Source of the DNA: Sediminicola sp. YIK13
Lineage (GTDB): Bacteria; Bacteroidota; Bacteroidia; Flavobacteriales; Flavobacteriaceae
Direction of reading: 5' to 3'
Length of the DNA: 64,000 bases
NCBI RefSeq assembly: GCF_001430825.1
Contig: NZ_CP010535.1
Coordinates: forward strand, 186,001 to 250,000
A program made the position numbers and the translations under genes. Numbering within the stretch: position 1 is the first letter of the stretch; every line of letters starts with the position of its first letter. Below the pieces are notes generated by a model. It did no database searches. It was not told the origin of the DNA and worked only from the letters and a program-made list of their open reading frames with translations. Positions 29,295 to 41,600 of this stretch are shown piece by piece.

Positions 29295-30971
29295 ATGAAT
29301 TGTCAATTATTTGCAGCCTATCTTCCGGTTAGATTGAAAACACTCATTTTGGGTGTTTTTCTCTTGTTTATGGGTAGCACCTTAATGGCGCAGGTAACTG
29401 GTGATTATAGATCTAAAGCCACTGGTAACTGGAGCAGCGCTGCCACTTGGCAGATCTATAATGGATCCGCATGGATAAATGCGACTTCGTACCCAGGTCA
29501 AAACAGTAATGTAGGAACTGTGACCATTGGGAGTAGCAATACGGTCACCCTGAATGTAAACATTACTGCTTATACTATAAATAAGCTTATTATCGGTGAT
29601 AGAACTGGGGGAAACGACACGCTTTCTTTGCCAAATAATGGTAGTTTTCAGGTTAACATAATGCAAGTATCGGTAGAGAGCGATGGTATTTTATCATGGG
29701 TTAAAAACGCAGATTTGTATTTGCCCGAGGGTTCCCAGATTTACAATAATGGAGGTCAGATTGAAACGGATAAGGGGTGTAATGCCTCCCAGAATATTTT
29801 TATTGGATCAGAAAAATTTTCAAACTGTAATGGAAATGGAGGAGTCGATTATTCTTTTGATGATATTGAGTCGGCACTTCCTCCTCCAACAAGCAATGGG
29901 GATATTACCGAATGTGAAAATGACCCTATTCAAACCCTGACAGCATCTGCAACCCCTCCTTCCGGTGCTTATGTAGAATGGTTTACAGCCTCCAGTGGTG
30001 GTACTCCAGTTTCTCCCACACTTAATACGGTAGGGAATGTTACCTACTATGGAGAAAGTGTAGATAATTCAAACTCTAGTCGTAGAAGTCTATTTAGAAC
30101 AGCCGTTACCCTTACTATTCGTCCAAGACCTACCATTACCGTCACTAGTGCCCCTAATTGTGTTTTTAGGCTTTTTCAGCCCACTACTTATCAATTGGAG
30201 GTAACTGTTAGTTCTGGTAGTGTAACGAGTACGGCAGGTACGGTAACCAATACCGCTGGCAATAGATGGGCCATTACCGATGTGCCAAATGGTACGAACA
30301 TTGTTGTCACGGTAACCGCTTCCAATGGCTGTACCAGTCAACTTCCCGTTACGGCACCCAATTGTTCCTGTCCTGTGGTAAATGCCCCTACCAGTGGTGG
30401 TAATAGAGCCTATTGCGTTGGAGATCCCGTGCCGAGTATTTCGGCATCTGTAGGTTTGGGGGAAACGGTAGATTGGTATAATGCGCCAAGTGGAGGAACG
30501 TTGCTATTAATGGGAAACACAACCTATACTCCCGCCGGGCCAGGAACCTATTACGCTGAAGCACGGAATACAACAACCAATTGCCTTAGTGGGGCAAGGA
30601 CGGCCATTACCGTTACCAGAGATACTCCTTCTACGGCATCTATTGGACCAGACCAGTCTATTTTCACTGGAGGCAATGCTATTTTTACGGTCACTACTAC
30701 CAATGCCGATACCTACCAATGGCAGGTCAGTATAGATGGGGGAACAGTCTTTAGCAATATAGCAAATGGATCGGAATATGCTGGAACACAGTCAACAGCC
30801 ATGACTGTAATGAATGCGGGTGTAAATAAAAATGGCTATAGATATCGGGTTTTGGCTTCGAGATCTGGATCGGGCTGTCCACCTACAAATTCGGCTTCTG
30901 CATTATTGACCGTAAAGGTGAAAACAGTTATCACCAATAGAAGAATTACCCATAGGGTAAAGAAGAATTAA
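29295..30971 (+). CDS. Secreted multidomain protein with Ig-like domains and TNRRIT C-terminal tail
   Basis: 558 residues. Signal peptide to about residue 32 (LFMGSTLMAQ). First domain begins GDYRSKATGNWSSAATW, a beta-helix-like start found in flavobacterial surface proteins, then two Ig-like (Ig_7-type) domains with the repeated pattern EWFTASSGGTPVS and DWYNAPSGGTLLL, a middle beta domain with paired cysteines, and a last Ig-like domain (YQWQVSIDGG). It has no CHU_C or known type-A tail; instead it ends VITNRRITHRVKKN, almost the same as the next protein. Function unknown; cell-surface or secreted adhesion-type protein is inferred. Separated by 243 bases from the next gene. Confidence 0.75.
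   Translation: MNCQLFAAYLPVRLKTLILGVFLLFMGSTLMAQVTGDYRSKATGNWSSAATWQIYNGSAWINATSYPGQNSNVGTVTIGSSNTVTLNVNITAYTINKLIIGDRTGGNDTLSLPNNGSFQVNIMQVSVESDGILSWVKNADLYLPEGSQIYNNGGQIETDKGCNASQNIFIGSEKFSNCNGNGGVDYSFDDIESALPPPTSNGDITECENDPIQTLTASATPPSGAYVEWFTASSGGTPVSPTLNTVGNVTYYGESVDNSNSSRRSLFRTAVTLTIRPRPTITVTSAPNCVFRLFQPTTYQLEVTVSSGSVTSTAGTVTNTAGNRWAITDVPNGTNIVVTVTASNGCTSQLPVTAPNCSCPVVNAPTSGGNRAYCVGDPVPSISASVGLGETVDWYNAPSGGTLLLMGNTTYTPAGPGTYYAEARNTTTNCLSGARTAITVTRDTPSTASIGPDQSIFTGGNAIFTVTTTNADTYQWQVSIDGGTVFSNIANGSEYAGTQSTAMTVMNAGVNKNGYRYRVLASRSGSGCPPTNSASALLTVKVKTVITNRRITHRVKKN
30927..30971 (+). other. TNRRIT C-terminal tail, copy 1
   Basis: Encodes VITNRRITHRVKKN and the stop. The last 42 bases match the tail of the gene ending at 34982 in 35 positions, though the rest of the two proteins is unrelated. 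Confidence 0.75.
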
Positions 30972-31214
30972 TTTAATGGTAATAGGAAAACGGAAAGCCT
31001 TTATTCACAAGGACTTATCGATAAAACCCCTCTTTTTTTAACATAAACAGCTAATTTCTTAGTCTTCATGGTCCTTATGGGTCAATACACAACAAATATT
31101 TCCCGGGTTTTCCTTTACCTCCTATTTTTGATCCTAAAACTTGTGGCCAATTGCTTTGATTAGAAATTTTAAATCAACAATTTATAAAGATTTCAAAATT
31201 CAATTTCCAATAAT

Positions 31215-34200
31215 ATGCCGAATTTTTTAGAATTTCTGATAAAAAACAATAGAAGCTATCTATTGATTATTTTGCTTTTTTGGTTCTCTGATGTAATTGG
31301 GCAACAGACCTATTTGGATAATTTCAACACTGTATCTTATTCAAACAATAATGGTACTGGAAATTATTCTGGAAATTGGAACGACAGCGAAGATGGCAGT
31401 CCATCCAATGGAAGAATCGATATTGCTGGCGGAAAATTAAGATTCAACAACCTAGATGGACGAACCATTAGCAGAACGCTAAATCTTACTGGTGCCACTG
31501 CAGTAACGCTTACATTAGATTATGATGCTACATCATTAGTTGGAGAAGGACTCGATATTGAGCTCTGGAACTCAGGTTCATCTTCATGGCAAATTGTTGG
31601 GACCATTAATACAAGTACAACGGGTACTTTATCGCACACGCTTACTGTCAATCAAATTTCTGCAAATTCTGCAATTCGTTTTTCAGGCACAGATGACAAA
31701 TGGGGTAATGGGGATACTATATTAATAGATAACGTTCTGTTTAACGCCACATTTGGCCCAAGTATTTCAATCAATGATGTTACTGTGACGGAAGAGGCCG
31801 GAAATGCAATATTCACTATTACCTTAGATAAAAACAAACCCGGAGGTTTTAATATAAACTTTGCTACCGCAAATGGATCAGCCCTCGCTGGAAGTGATTA
31901 TTCCACTACCTCAGGAACCTTAAGTTTTGTGGGAACGATAGGGGAAACCAAAACTATAACTATTCCAATCATTGATAATTCTTATGGTGAAAGTACTGAG
32001 AATTTCTTCGTGACTTTGTCTGGTGGCACCAATGGAATTTTTATTTCAAAAAATACAGGTACCGGTACCATTACCGATACCGATCCACCAATTCCAAACA
32101 ATACGCCCCTATCGCTTTTTGAAGAATTTAGTGGCTATTTTGATTATACTACCACTGGTGGATCTTTAAGGACTCAAGATAACAATACCAATGCATGTTC
32201 TGTAACTGGAGCATCTTCAAATACCTTGAATTCACCAATTCCACCAGGGGCTACCATAAGAAAAGCTTACTTGCAATGGGCTCATTCAAGCCAAAATCCT
32301 GACGATAATGTAAGTTTTGAAGGACAAAATGTAATAGCAAACATGATATATGGGTCTAATATAGGCTCTGGTCGCCAGTTCTACGGTTACTTGAGTGATG
32401 TGACCAGTATTTTACAGGCTATACCCAACCCTTCAACCAATGTATATGATTTTACGGGGCTTACCATCGATAACTCGAATACTTATTGCTCTTCAGCTAC
32501 GGTTTTAGGAGGATGGACGCTAATGATATTCTATGAATTGGAAACCTTACCTGCCGTAACAATTAACCTGTACCAAGGATTTAGCGGGGAAAGTAATTCC
32601 TCCTCGACATATACCTTGGGGGGCTTTTTTGCAATTGGGGCTAGTGGAGCAAAAACTACGGTGATTTCTTGGGAGGGCGATCAAACCTTAAGCAACAATG
32701 AATTGTTAACGGTTACTTCGGGTACCGGTACTTATGCTCTAACTGGTGATGGGGACAATAATGGCATTACAGTAAATAACCCATTCAACTCAACTATATT
32801 TGATAATACCGTAAGTCCAGTAATTAATCAGACTAACTCGTATGGTTTGGATTTGGATACCTATAATATTTCACCCTATATAACGCCTGGAGAAACCACG
32901 GTTACAACGACGGTCCAATCCGGACAGGATTTTGTGATGGTCAATTCGGTGGTGTTAAAAGTACCTTCCAACTTAATTACAGGAACGGTTTTCGAGGATA
33001 CAAATTATGGAGGCGGAGCTGGCAGGAACTTGGTAACATCGAGTGGTGTGGGTACAGCTGGCGCATCTGTGGAACTTTATAACTCTTTGAATACCTTAGT
33101 AAAAACATCAATTACAAAACCAAATGGCGCTTATACTATAGGAGGTATGGCTAATGGTAACTACAGGGTTCGCGTTGTAAATAGTACAGTAAAATCAAAT
33201 AGAACAGGAGGGGCGGCTTGTTCCACATGTTTACCAGTTCAAACTTTTAGGAGAAATTATGCCACCGTAGGTGGATTTACAAATGTAACAAACCGTGTAG
33301 GAGGTGCCAATCCAGCTGGTACAGATCCGGCTGCAGGTACTATTACCAATGCCCAAACACTATCGACGGTTACTATAACCAGTGAAGGGGTAGTAGGTCT
33401 GGATTTTGGTTTCAATTTTAATACTATCGTAAATACCAATAGTTCAGGGCAGGGATCCTTAGAAAAATTTATAGTAAATACCAATAATTTAGGAAATGCT
33501 GGTTTGGACATTGTTGCCAATGGAATTTTCGACCCAGCGGCAGGTGTAGATACCTCCATATTTATGATACCCCCTACTGGTGACCCTTTAGGTAGGACGG
33601 CCGATGTAAACTATTCTGGTGGCTATTTCAATATCCTTATCTCAGCTGGCTTACCACTCACAGCTATTACCGATACAAGCACCAGCATTGATGGACGGAC
33701 ACAAACAGCATATTCAGGCAATACCAATACAGGAACGGTGGGTTCAGGGAGTACCGTTGTAGGGACTTCTGCTTTTGCCCTACCTAATTACGACCGTCCA
33801 GAAATCCAGGTTAATAAGGGAACCGGAGATGTATTTCGTATACAAGGAAACAATACCACGATACGTAATATTGCGGTCTATGCAGGTAATAATGCCGGTA
33901 TTCAAGTCCTTGGAGGATCCGCTATAATATCAAATAACTTAGTAGGGGTAAACGCCCTAGGGTCGAATGCCGGAAACATTAAATATGGGGTGGATATCAC
34001 AAATGGCACCACAACTATTGATGGCAATTATATAGCAACTAATACTGACGCTGGGATACGGGTTAATGGTGGAACTTCTACCTTAATTCAGAATAATTAC
34101 ATTACCGATAATGGAAATTCTGCTTGCTCTGATAATATAAAAGTTCAGAGCGGATCTGGCATTATCATTACTAGAAATTTAATAAATAGAGCAGCTTCCT

Positions 34201-34982
34201 TAGGAATAGATGCTCGTGGTATTGTGGGTAATATTACTATCTCGGAGAATACAATTAGAAATTCAGGTTTAAATGGTGGAATCTGTACAGGGGGTATCGA
34301 AAATGTTGGAATAAAGCTAGATGGCAATAATTCTACAGTTTCTAATAATATTATTAATAACAATGGAGGTTCGGGTATCGTATTAACAGGAGGTAGCACC
34401 CTTGGAAATTTAATTTCCCGTAATTCGTTCTATGCCAATGGCACGACAAGTTCTGCTTTAGGAATTGATATTGATCCCTCTAACACCTTGGGAGATGGTG
34501 TAACATTTAATGATAATGGGGATGGGGATGATGGCCCAAATGGGCTGCTGAACTTTCCAATAATTGAGTCTTTAACTACCAATGGCGCCAACCTTGTAAT
34601 CCAAGGATGGGCTAGACCAGGAGCTAGTATAGAACTTTTTGTTTCTGATGTTTCAGAAGGCTCAGCTGCCCTAGGGGACAATAGGCTGGGTAATAGTTCT
34701 GATTACGGTGAAGGGCAAACTTATTTAGCGACTTTGATAGAGGGTACTGTAGGGGATCTGGACGCAGGTATGTCTAACTATTCAGATGTTGATGGTAATT
34801 CGGATACTACCAATAAATTTAAATTCTCTATACCACTGCCCTTTGGACTCATGGTGGGACAAAAGATTACAGCTACAGCGACAATTGCCAATAGTACTTC
34901 AGAATTTTCACCTTTGTCAACAATTAAGGTCAGTACCATCATCACCAATAGAAGAATAACTTATAGGGTGAATAAGAGTTGA
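31215..34982 (+). CDS. Large secreted protein with Calx-beta, SdrD-like and parallel beta-helix domains and TNRRIT tail
   Basis: 1255 residues. N-terminal signal segment (SYLLIILLFWFSDVIGQQ), a jelly-roll-like domain (about 30-180), a Calx-beta domain (about 182-290; VTVTEEAGNAIFTITLDK, STENFFVTLSGG), an uncharacterised domain rich in Thr/Ser/Asn (300-585), an SdrD/CNA-B-like domain (about 587-670; TGTVFEDTNYGGGAG, NGAYTIGGMANGNYRVRV), a right-handed beta-helix (about 850-1090; NNLVGVN, NYIATNTDAGIRV, NNIINNNGGSGIVL), and the tail IITNRRITYRVNKS. Secreted surface protein; binding partner unknown. The 243 bases before it hold no clear promoter. Confidence 0.78.
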   Translation: MPNFLEFLIKNNRSYLLIILLFWFSDVIGQQTYLDNFNTVSYSNNNGTGNYSGNWNDSEDGSPSNGRIDIAGGKLRFNNLDGRTISRTLNLTGATAVTLTLDYDATSLVGEGLDIELWNSGSSSWQIVGTINTSTTGTLSHTLTVNQISANSAIRFSGTDDKWGNGDTILIDNVLFNATFGPSISINDVTVTEEAGNAIFTITLDKNKPGGFNINFATANGSALAGSDYSTTSGTLSFVGTIGETKTITIPIIDNSYGESTENFFVTLSGGTNGIFISKNTGTGTITDTDPPIPNNTPLSLFEEFSGYFDYTTTGGSLRTQDNNTNACSVTGASSNTLNSPIPPGATIRKAYLQWAHSSQNPDDNVSFEGQNVIANMIYGSNIGSGRQFYGYLSDVTSILQAIPNPSTNVYDFTGLTIDNSNTYCSSATVLGGWTLMIFYELETLPAVTINLYQGFSGESNSSSTYTLGGFFAIGASGAKTTVISWEGDQTLSNNELLTVTSGTGTYALTGDGDNNGITVNNPFNSTIFDNTVSPVINQTNSYGLDLDTYNISPYITPGETTVTTTVQSGQDFVMVNSVVLKVPSNLITGTVFEDTNYGGGAGRNLVTSSGVGTAGASVELYNSLNTLVKTSITKPNGAYTIGGMANGNYRVRVVNSTVKSNRTGGAACSTCLPVQTFRRNYATVGGFTNVTNRVGGANPAGTDPAAGTITNAQTLSTVTITSEGVVGLDFGFNFNTIVNTNSSGQGSLEKFIVNTNNLGNAGLDIVANGIFDPAAGVDTSIFMIPPTGDPLGRTADVNYSGGYFNILISAGLPLTAITDTSTSIDGRTQTAYSGNTNTGTVGSGSTVVGTSAFALPNYDRPEIQVNKGTGDVFRIQGNNTTIRNIAVYAGNNAGIQVLGGSAIISNNLVGVNALGSNAGNIKYGVDITNGTTTIDGNYIATNTDAGIRVNGGTSTLIQNNYITDNGNSACSDNIKVQSGSGIIITRNLINRAASLGIDARGIVGNITISENTIRNSGLNGGICTGGIENVGIKLDGNNSTVSNNIINNNGGSGIVLTGGSTLGNLISRNSFYANGTTSSALGIDIDPSNTLGDGVTFNDNGDGDDGPNGLLNFPIIESLTTNGANLVIQGWARPGASIELFVSDVSEGSAALGDNRLGNSSDYGEGQTYLATLIEGTVGDLDAGMSNYSDVDGNSDTTNKFKFSIPLPFGLMVGQKITATATIANSTSEFSPLSTIKVSTIITNRRITYRVNKS
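34938..34982 (+). other. TNRRIT C-terminal tail, copy 2
   Basis: Encodes IITNRRITYRVNKS and the stop, the counterpart of 30927-30971. Confidence 0.75.
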
Positions 34983-35614
34983 TATTTGTATTCTTAGTAC
35001 CAAATAAACGAATGCAACCTTCAATTTCAACTAATTTGCAGCTAGATTTTACGTGTTAAACACACACTTTTCTACAAAAAGAGATCTTCATTTTATCTAA
35101 AACTAAACCATTTAATTGGATTTTACCGTATTGGTATAGTTTGTATATGATCAAATAATCGAATTTTTTACTCCTCAATTTTATTTTAGAATCCAGTAAA
35201 ATTTAAGGCAAAAAAGAGCACTAAAATACTCCAAATGAGGATTGGATTTTGACTAAATCTGATGTTGATTTAGCAACATTATCGTTGGATAAAAGGTGGG
35301 TTATCACGATAATAGGTCGTTCGTAAAGTCTTGATATTACTGTCGTAATCGACTAAAGACATCATAAGATTAGTAAAAATGAAGTCTTGAAACTACACTT
35401 AATCGATAGTAGACAATACTAATTGGTACTTACACAACATTTATTTTCTTGGCCTTAGCTTCCTGCTAATTTTGTAACGTGTAATAATATCTGTTTGACA
35501 TTGAAGATTTTTTTAATAATTCTTTCCCTGTCCAATGATATTTGAAAAACCAGCTTTATGATGAGGTCATCAAAAGACCGAAAGCATAAAAATATTTACA
35601 GTAAACCGACAACC
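34983..35614. other. Intergenic region before the giant repeat gene
   Basis: About 600 bases, AT-rich, without coding potential. An exact -7-type octamer TAATTTTG lies at 35467-35474, but no TTTG at the proper distance is present; a leader of 85-140 bases would result. No terminator hairpin seen for the upstream gene. Confidence 0.35.
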
Positions 35615-38600
35615 ATGAGTAAAAAGATTTTATTATTCATTTTCTTGATATCCGGAGTTGCCTTTTCGCAAACTACGGTGACACTTCAGGATCAATGTAA
35701 TTGCGAGGTACTAAGTGGTACCGCAGTTACTGCACCAGGGGCTGCTGCTCCAACAGGTGCGGATATTGGAGATATTTATGTGAACACCAATACAGGAACC
35801 ATTTATTTTTGGGATGGTAATTCATGGGAACTGACTTCTTCGGATAATCAGCAACTACAGAATTTTAGCTTCAACGCGGGATCAAACCAGTTAACATTGG
35901 TTTTGGAGAACGGTGGTAGTTTAAGTGTAGATTTAAGCAGTTTAAATAATATTGGAACGGATGATCAGACAGCGTCTGAAGTAATCTATGATAATTCAAC
36001 ATCGGGCTTGTCGGCTGGAACGGTGCAATTGGCCATAGACGAAATCAGCAATGCGGCCAATTCTGTAAATTTAATTGACAATACGGACGGTACCTATACC
36101 TTTACAAATGCAGACGGTACTACAGTAACGATATCAGATACATCTGTTTCTACCCTAACTAATAATGGAGACAGTACGTTTACCTATACTTCAGAAGATG
36201 GAAGTACTACCTTAATAGATATAAGAGATTTTGAAACGTTAACGGCTATCGCACTGAACGCCGATAACACCAACATCGATTATACGGACGAGGACGGGGT
36301 TGTTACCCAGTTGAACCTTTCCGCGATTGTGGACAACCTTGAGACGGTGACCACCATTGTGGCCAACGCCAACGGGACATTTACCTATACCGACGAGGAC
36401 GGGGTGGATACCATTATCGACATCACCAACCTGGAGACCTTGACCACGATCGCACTGAACGCCGATAACACGAACATCGACTATACGGACGAGGACGGGG
36501 TTGTTACCCAGTTGAACCTATCGGCCATTGTGGACAACCTTGAGACGGTGACCACCATTGTGGCCAATGCCAACGGGACATTTACCTACACGGACGAGGA
36601 CGGGGTTGATACCATCATTGATATCACCAATTTGGAGACCTTGACCACTATCGCACTGAACGCGGACAATACGAACATCGATTATACGGACGAGGACGGA
36701 GTGGTGACACAGTTGAACCTTTCCGCCATTGTGGACAACCTTGAAACGGTGACCACTATTGTGGCCAACGCCAACGGGACTTTTACCTATACCGATGAGG
36801 ACGGGGTGGATACCATTATTGACATCACCAATTTGGAGACCTTGACCACGATCGCGCTTAACGCCGATAACACGAACATCGATTATACGGACGAGGACGG
36901 GGTGGTGACACAGCTGAACCTATCGGCTATCGTTGACAACCTTGAAACGGTGACCACGATTGTGGCCAACGCCAACGGGACCTTTACCTATACCGACGAG
37001 GATGGGGTGGATACGATCATCGATATCACCAATCTGGAGACCTTGACCATTATCGCGCTGAACGCCGATAACACCAACATCGATTATACGGACGAGGACG
37101 GGGTTGTTACCCAGTTGAACCTGTCCGCCATCGTTGACAACCTTGAAACGGTGACCACCATTGTGGCCAACGCCAACGGGACCTTTACATACACGGACGA
37201 GGACGGGGTTGATACCATCATCGACATCACCAACTTGGAGACCTTGACCAGTATCACGCTGAACGCCGATAACACGAACATCGATTATACGGACGAGGAC
37301 GGGGTTGTTACCCAGTTGAACCTGTCCGCCATCGTTGACAACCTTGAAACGGTGACCACCATTGTGGCCAACGCCAACGGGACCTTTACATACACGGACG
37401 AGGACGGGGTTGATACCATCATCGACATCACCAACTTGGAGACCTTGACCAGTATCGCGCTGAACGCCGATAACACGAACATCGATTATACGGACGAGGA
37501 CGGGGTTGTTACCCAGTTGAACCTGTCCGCCATCGTTGACAACCTTGAAACGGTGACCACCATTGTGGCCAACGCCAACGGGACCTTTACATACACGGAC
37601 GAGGACGGGGTTGATACCATCATCGACATCACCAACTTGGAGACCTTGACCAGTATCGCGCTGAACGCCGATAACACGAACATCGATTATACGGACGAGG
37701 ACGGGGTTGTTACCCAGTTGAACCTGTCCGCCATCGTTGACAACCTTGAAACGGTGACCACCATTGTGGCCAACGCCAACGGGACCTTTACATACACGGA
37801 CGAGGACGGGGTTGATACCATCATCGACATCACCAACTTGGAGACCTTGACCAGTATCGCGCTGAACGCCGATAACACGAACATCGATTATACGGACGAG
37901 GACGGGGTTGTTACCCAGTTGAACCTATCCGCCATTGTGGACAACCTTGAAACGGTGACCACCATTGTGGCCAACGCCAACGGTACTTTTACCTACACGG
38001 ACGAGGACGGGGTGGATACGATCATCGACATCACCAATTTGGAGACCTTGACCACGATCGCGCTGAACGCGGACAATACGAACATCGACTATACGGACGA
38101 GGACGGGGTTGTTACCCAGTTGAACCTATCCGCCATCGTGGACAACCTGGAAACGGTGACCACCATTGTGGCCAACGCCAACGGGACCTTTACCTACACG
38201 GACGAGGACGGGGTGGATACGATCATCGACATCACCAATTTGGAGACCTTGACCACGATCGCGCTGAACGCGGACAATACGAACATCGACTATACGGACG
38301 AGGACGGGGTTGTTACCCAGTTGAACCTATCCGCCATTGTGGACAACCTGGAAACGGTGACCACTATTGTGGCCAACGCCAACGGGACCTTTACCTACAC
38401 GGACGAGGATGGGGTGGATACCATTATCGACATTACCAACCTGGAGACCTTGACCACGATCGCGCTTAACGCGGACAATACGAACATCGACTATACGGAC
38501 GAGGACGGGGTTGTTACCCAGTTGAACCTATCGGCCATTGTGGACAACCTTGAGACGGTGACCACCATTGTGGCCAATGCCAACGGGACATTTACCTACA

Positions 38601-41600
38601 CGGACGAGGACGGGGTTGATACCATCATTGATATCACCAATTTGGAGACCTTGACCACTATCGCACTGAACGCGGACAATACGAACATCGACTATACGGA
38701 CGAGGACGGGGTTGTTACCCAGTTGAACCTATCCGCCATCGTGGACAACCTTGAGACGGTGACCACTATTGTGGCCAACGCCAACGGTACTTTTACCTAC
38801 ACGGATGAGGACGGGGTGGATACCATTATTGATATCACCAACTTGGAGACCTTGACCACGATCGCGCTGAACGCCGACAATACGAACTTGGATTACACGG
38901 ATGAAGATGGTGTATTAACTCAAATTGATTTGTCTGCATTAGTAGATAATCTGGAAACGGTGACTACAATGGTAGCCAATCCAGGCAGTACTTTTACCTA
39001 TACAGATGAAGCGGGTATTGCTACTGTCATTGACGTAAAAAATCTAGAAACATTAACTACTATTCTTAATAATGGTAATGGAACCATCACTTATACCGAT
39101 GAACTTGGTGCAAATCAGACCATAGTATTGCTAAGTACTGATCTTAATAATGATATTATTGTTGGTTCTGATGGTGGCTTATTTTTAAATGTGGCTTCCG
39201 TAACTGTAGCCGAAACTGTTACCAATCTTGTGGATAACCTCGACGGTACAATTACCTATACCAACGAAGACGGTACTCCTCAAACGGTAAGTAAGGCTGA
39301 TATCACAGATAATGCTGATGGCACCTATACATTTACCAATAATGACGGTAGTGACGTAACAATAAACACGAATGGTGTTGCCATTTCCAATCTTATTGCT
39401 GGAAATAGAATTGCAACTATTACCAATGCAGCTGGTGCCAGTTCAGATATTAATGAATCTGTTACTACACTATCTGATAACCTAAATGGAACTTTTACTT
39501 ATACATCTGAAAATGGTACTGTAACTACCTTCGATGCTAAGATCGCCAGTGTGGTTGACAATGCAGATGGAACATATACAATTACGGACGACTTTGGGGT
39601 AGCAGTGACTGTTGATACAAACAACACGGTGACCACTTTGGTGGACAACGGTGATGGGAGTTTTACCTACACTTCCGAGGATGGAACGATTACCACCTTC
39701 ACAGAGACATTAACCACTTTGGTGGACAATGCCAACGGCACGTTCACCTATACCAATGAGGATGGGATTACTACTACGTTCGATGCCAAGATTGCCAGTG
39801 TAGTTGACAACGCAGATGGTACCTATACGATTACGGACGATTTTGGAGTTGCGGTGACTGTTGATACAAACAATACGGTGACCACTTTGGTGGACAATGC
39901 CAACGGCACATTCACCTATACCAATGAGGATGGGATTACTACTACGTTCGATGCCAAGATTGCCAGCGTGGTTGACAACGCAGATGGAACATATACGATT
40001 ACGGACGACTTTGGAGTTTCGGTGACTGTGGATACTAACAATACGGTGACTACTTTGGTGGACAATGGTGATGGCAGCTTTACCTACACTTCCGAGGATG
40101 GAACGATTACCACCTTCACAGAGACATTAACCACTTTGGTGGACAATGCCAACGGCACGTTCACCTATACCAATGAGGATGGGGTCGCTACTACGTTCGA
40201 TGCCAAGATTGCCAGTGTGGTTGACAACGCAGATGGTACCTATACGATCACGGACGATTTTGGAGTTGCGGTGACTGTTGACACAAACAATACGGTGACC
40301 ACTTTGGTGGACAACGGTGATGGCAGCTTTACCTACACTTCCGAGGATGGAACGATTACCACCTTCACAGAGACATTAACCACTTTGGTGGACAATGCCA
40401 ACGGCACATTCACCTATACCAATGAGGATGGGATTACTACTACGTTCGATGCCAAGATTGCCAGCGTGGTTGACAACGCAGATGGAACATATACGATTAC
40501 GGACGATTTTGGAGTTGCGGTGACTGTTGACACAAACAATACGGTGACCACTTTGGTGGACAACGGAGATGGCAGCTTTACCTACACTTCCGAGGATGGT
40601 ACGATCACGACTTTTACAGAGACATTATCCACTTTGGTGGACAATGCCAACGGTACGTTCACCTATACCAATGAGGATGGGGTTGCAACTACCTTTGATG
40701 CTAAACGTGCTACGGCTTTGGATAATGGAGATGGTACATACACAATAACTGATGATTCAGGAAATGCTGTAACCATTGATTCTAATCAATTGGCGGGATC
40801 CTTAGTTAATAATGGAGATGGAACTATTACCTATACTGATGGTACAGGACCAGCCCAAACTATTGATTTGATCAGTAATGATGCTAATAATGATATTGTG
40901 GTTGGTACAGATGGAGGTTTATACTTGAATGTAGCTTCAGTAACCATTTCGGAAACTATTACCAATATTTCTGATACTGGTGACGGAACCATTACGTACG
41001 TAAATGAAAGCGGGACAACCCAAAAAGTGAGCAAGGCGAATATCACTGATAATTTGGATGGTACTTACACTTTTAGCAATAATGATGGAAGTGATGTGAT
41101 CATCAATACCAATGGTGTCGCCATATCCAACGTTATTGCTGGAAATAGAATAGCAACAGTAACTGATGCTGCCGGTACGGTAACAGACATAGATGAGACA
41201 ATCACAACCCTTGCTGACAATGGGGATGGTACCTTCACCCATACTAGTGAAAATGGTACTGTTACATTATTTGATGCCAAGAGGGCCACAGTTGTTGATA
41301 ATACCAATGGAACATACACCATTACGGATGATTCTGGTACTGCGGTACTAATAAATACAAACCAAACGACAAGTAGCTTGGTTGATAATGGAAATGGTAC
41401 GTACACCTATACGGATGAAACAGGTGCACCTCAAGTTATAGATACCAGGGCAAATTCTAACCCTTATACTCCAACTTCAGGATTGACATCAACAGATGTT
41501 CAAGGTGCTTTGGATGAATTGGCGGCAAGTAATGCAGCTGATAATGATACGGATGCTACAAACGAAATTCAGACCTTGACTTCCACAGATGGTTCGGTTA

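Noticed and set aside
20359-35347. Shared 14-mer ATATTA(T/C)TGTCGTA upstream of both giant genes (20359-20372 and 35334-35347)
   Set aside because: One mismatch in 14 between two long AT-rich regions can occur by chance, distances to the genes differ (about 148 and 210 bases) and the other surface genes lack it.
35558-35614. Start of the giant protein at 35558
   Set aside because: It would put 19 polar, basic residues in front of a perfect signal peptide that begins at the ATG at 35615.
36233-40790. Regular direct repeats as CRISPR array
   Set aside because: Units are 201 and 249 bp, without unique spacers, and are in frame within a protein.
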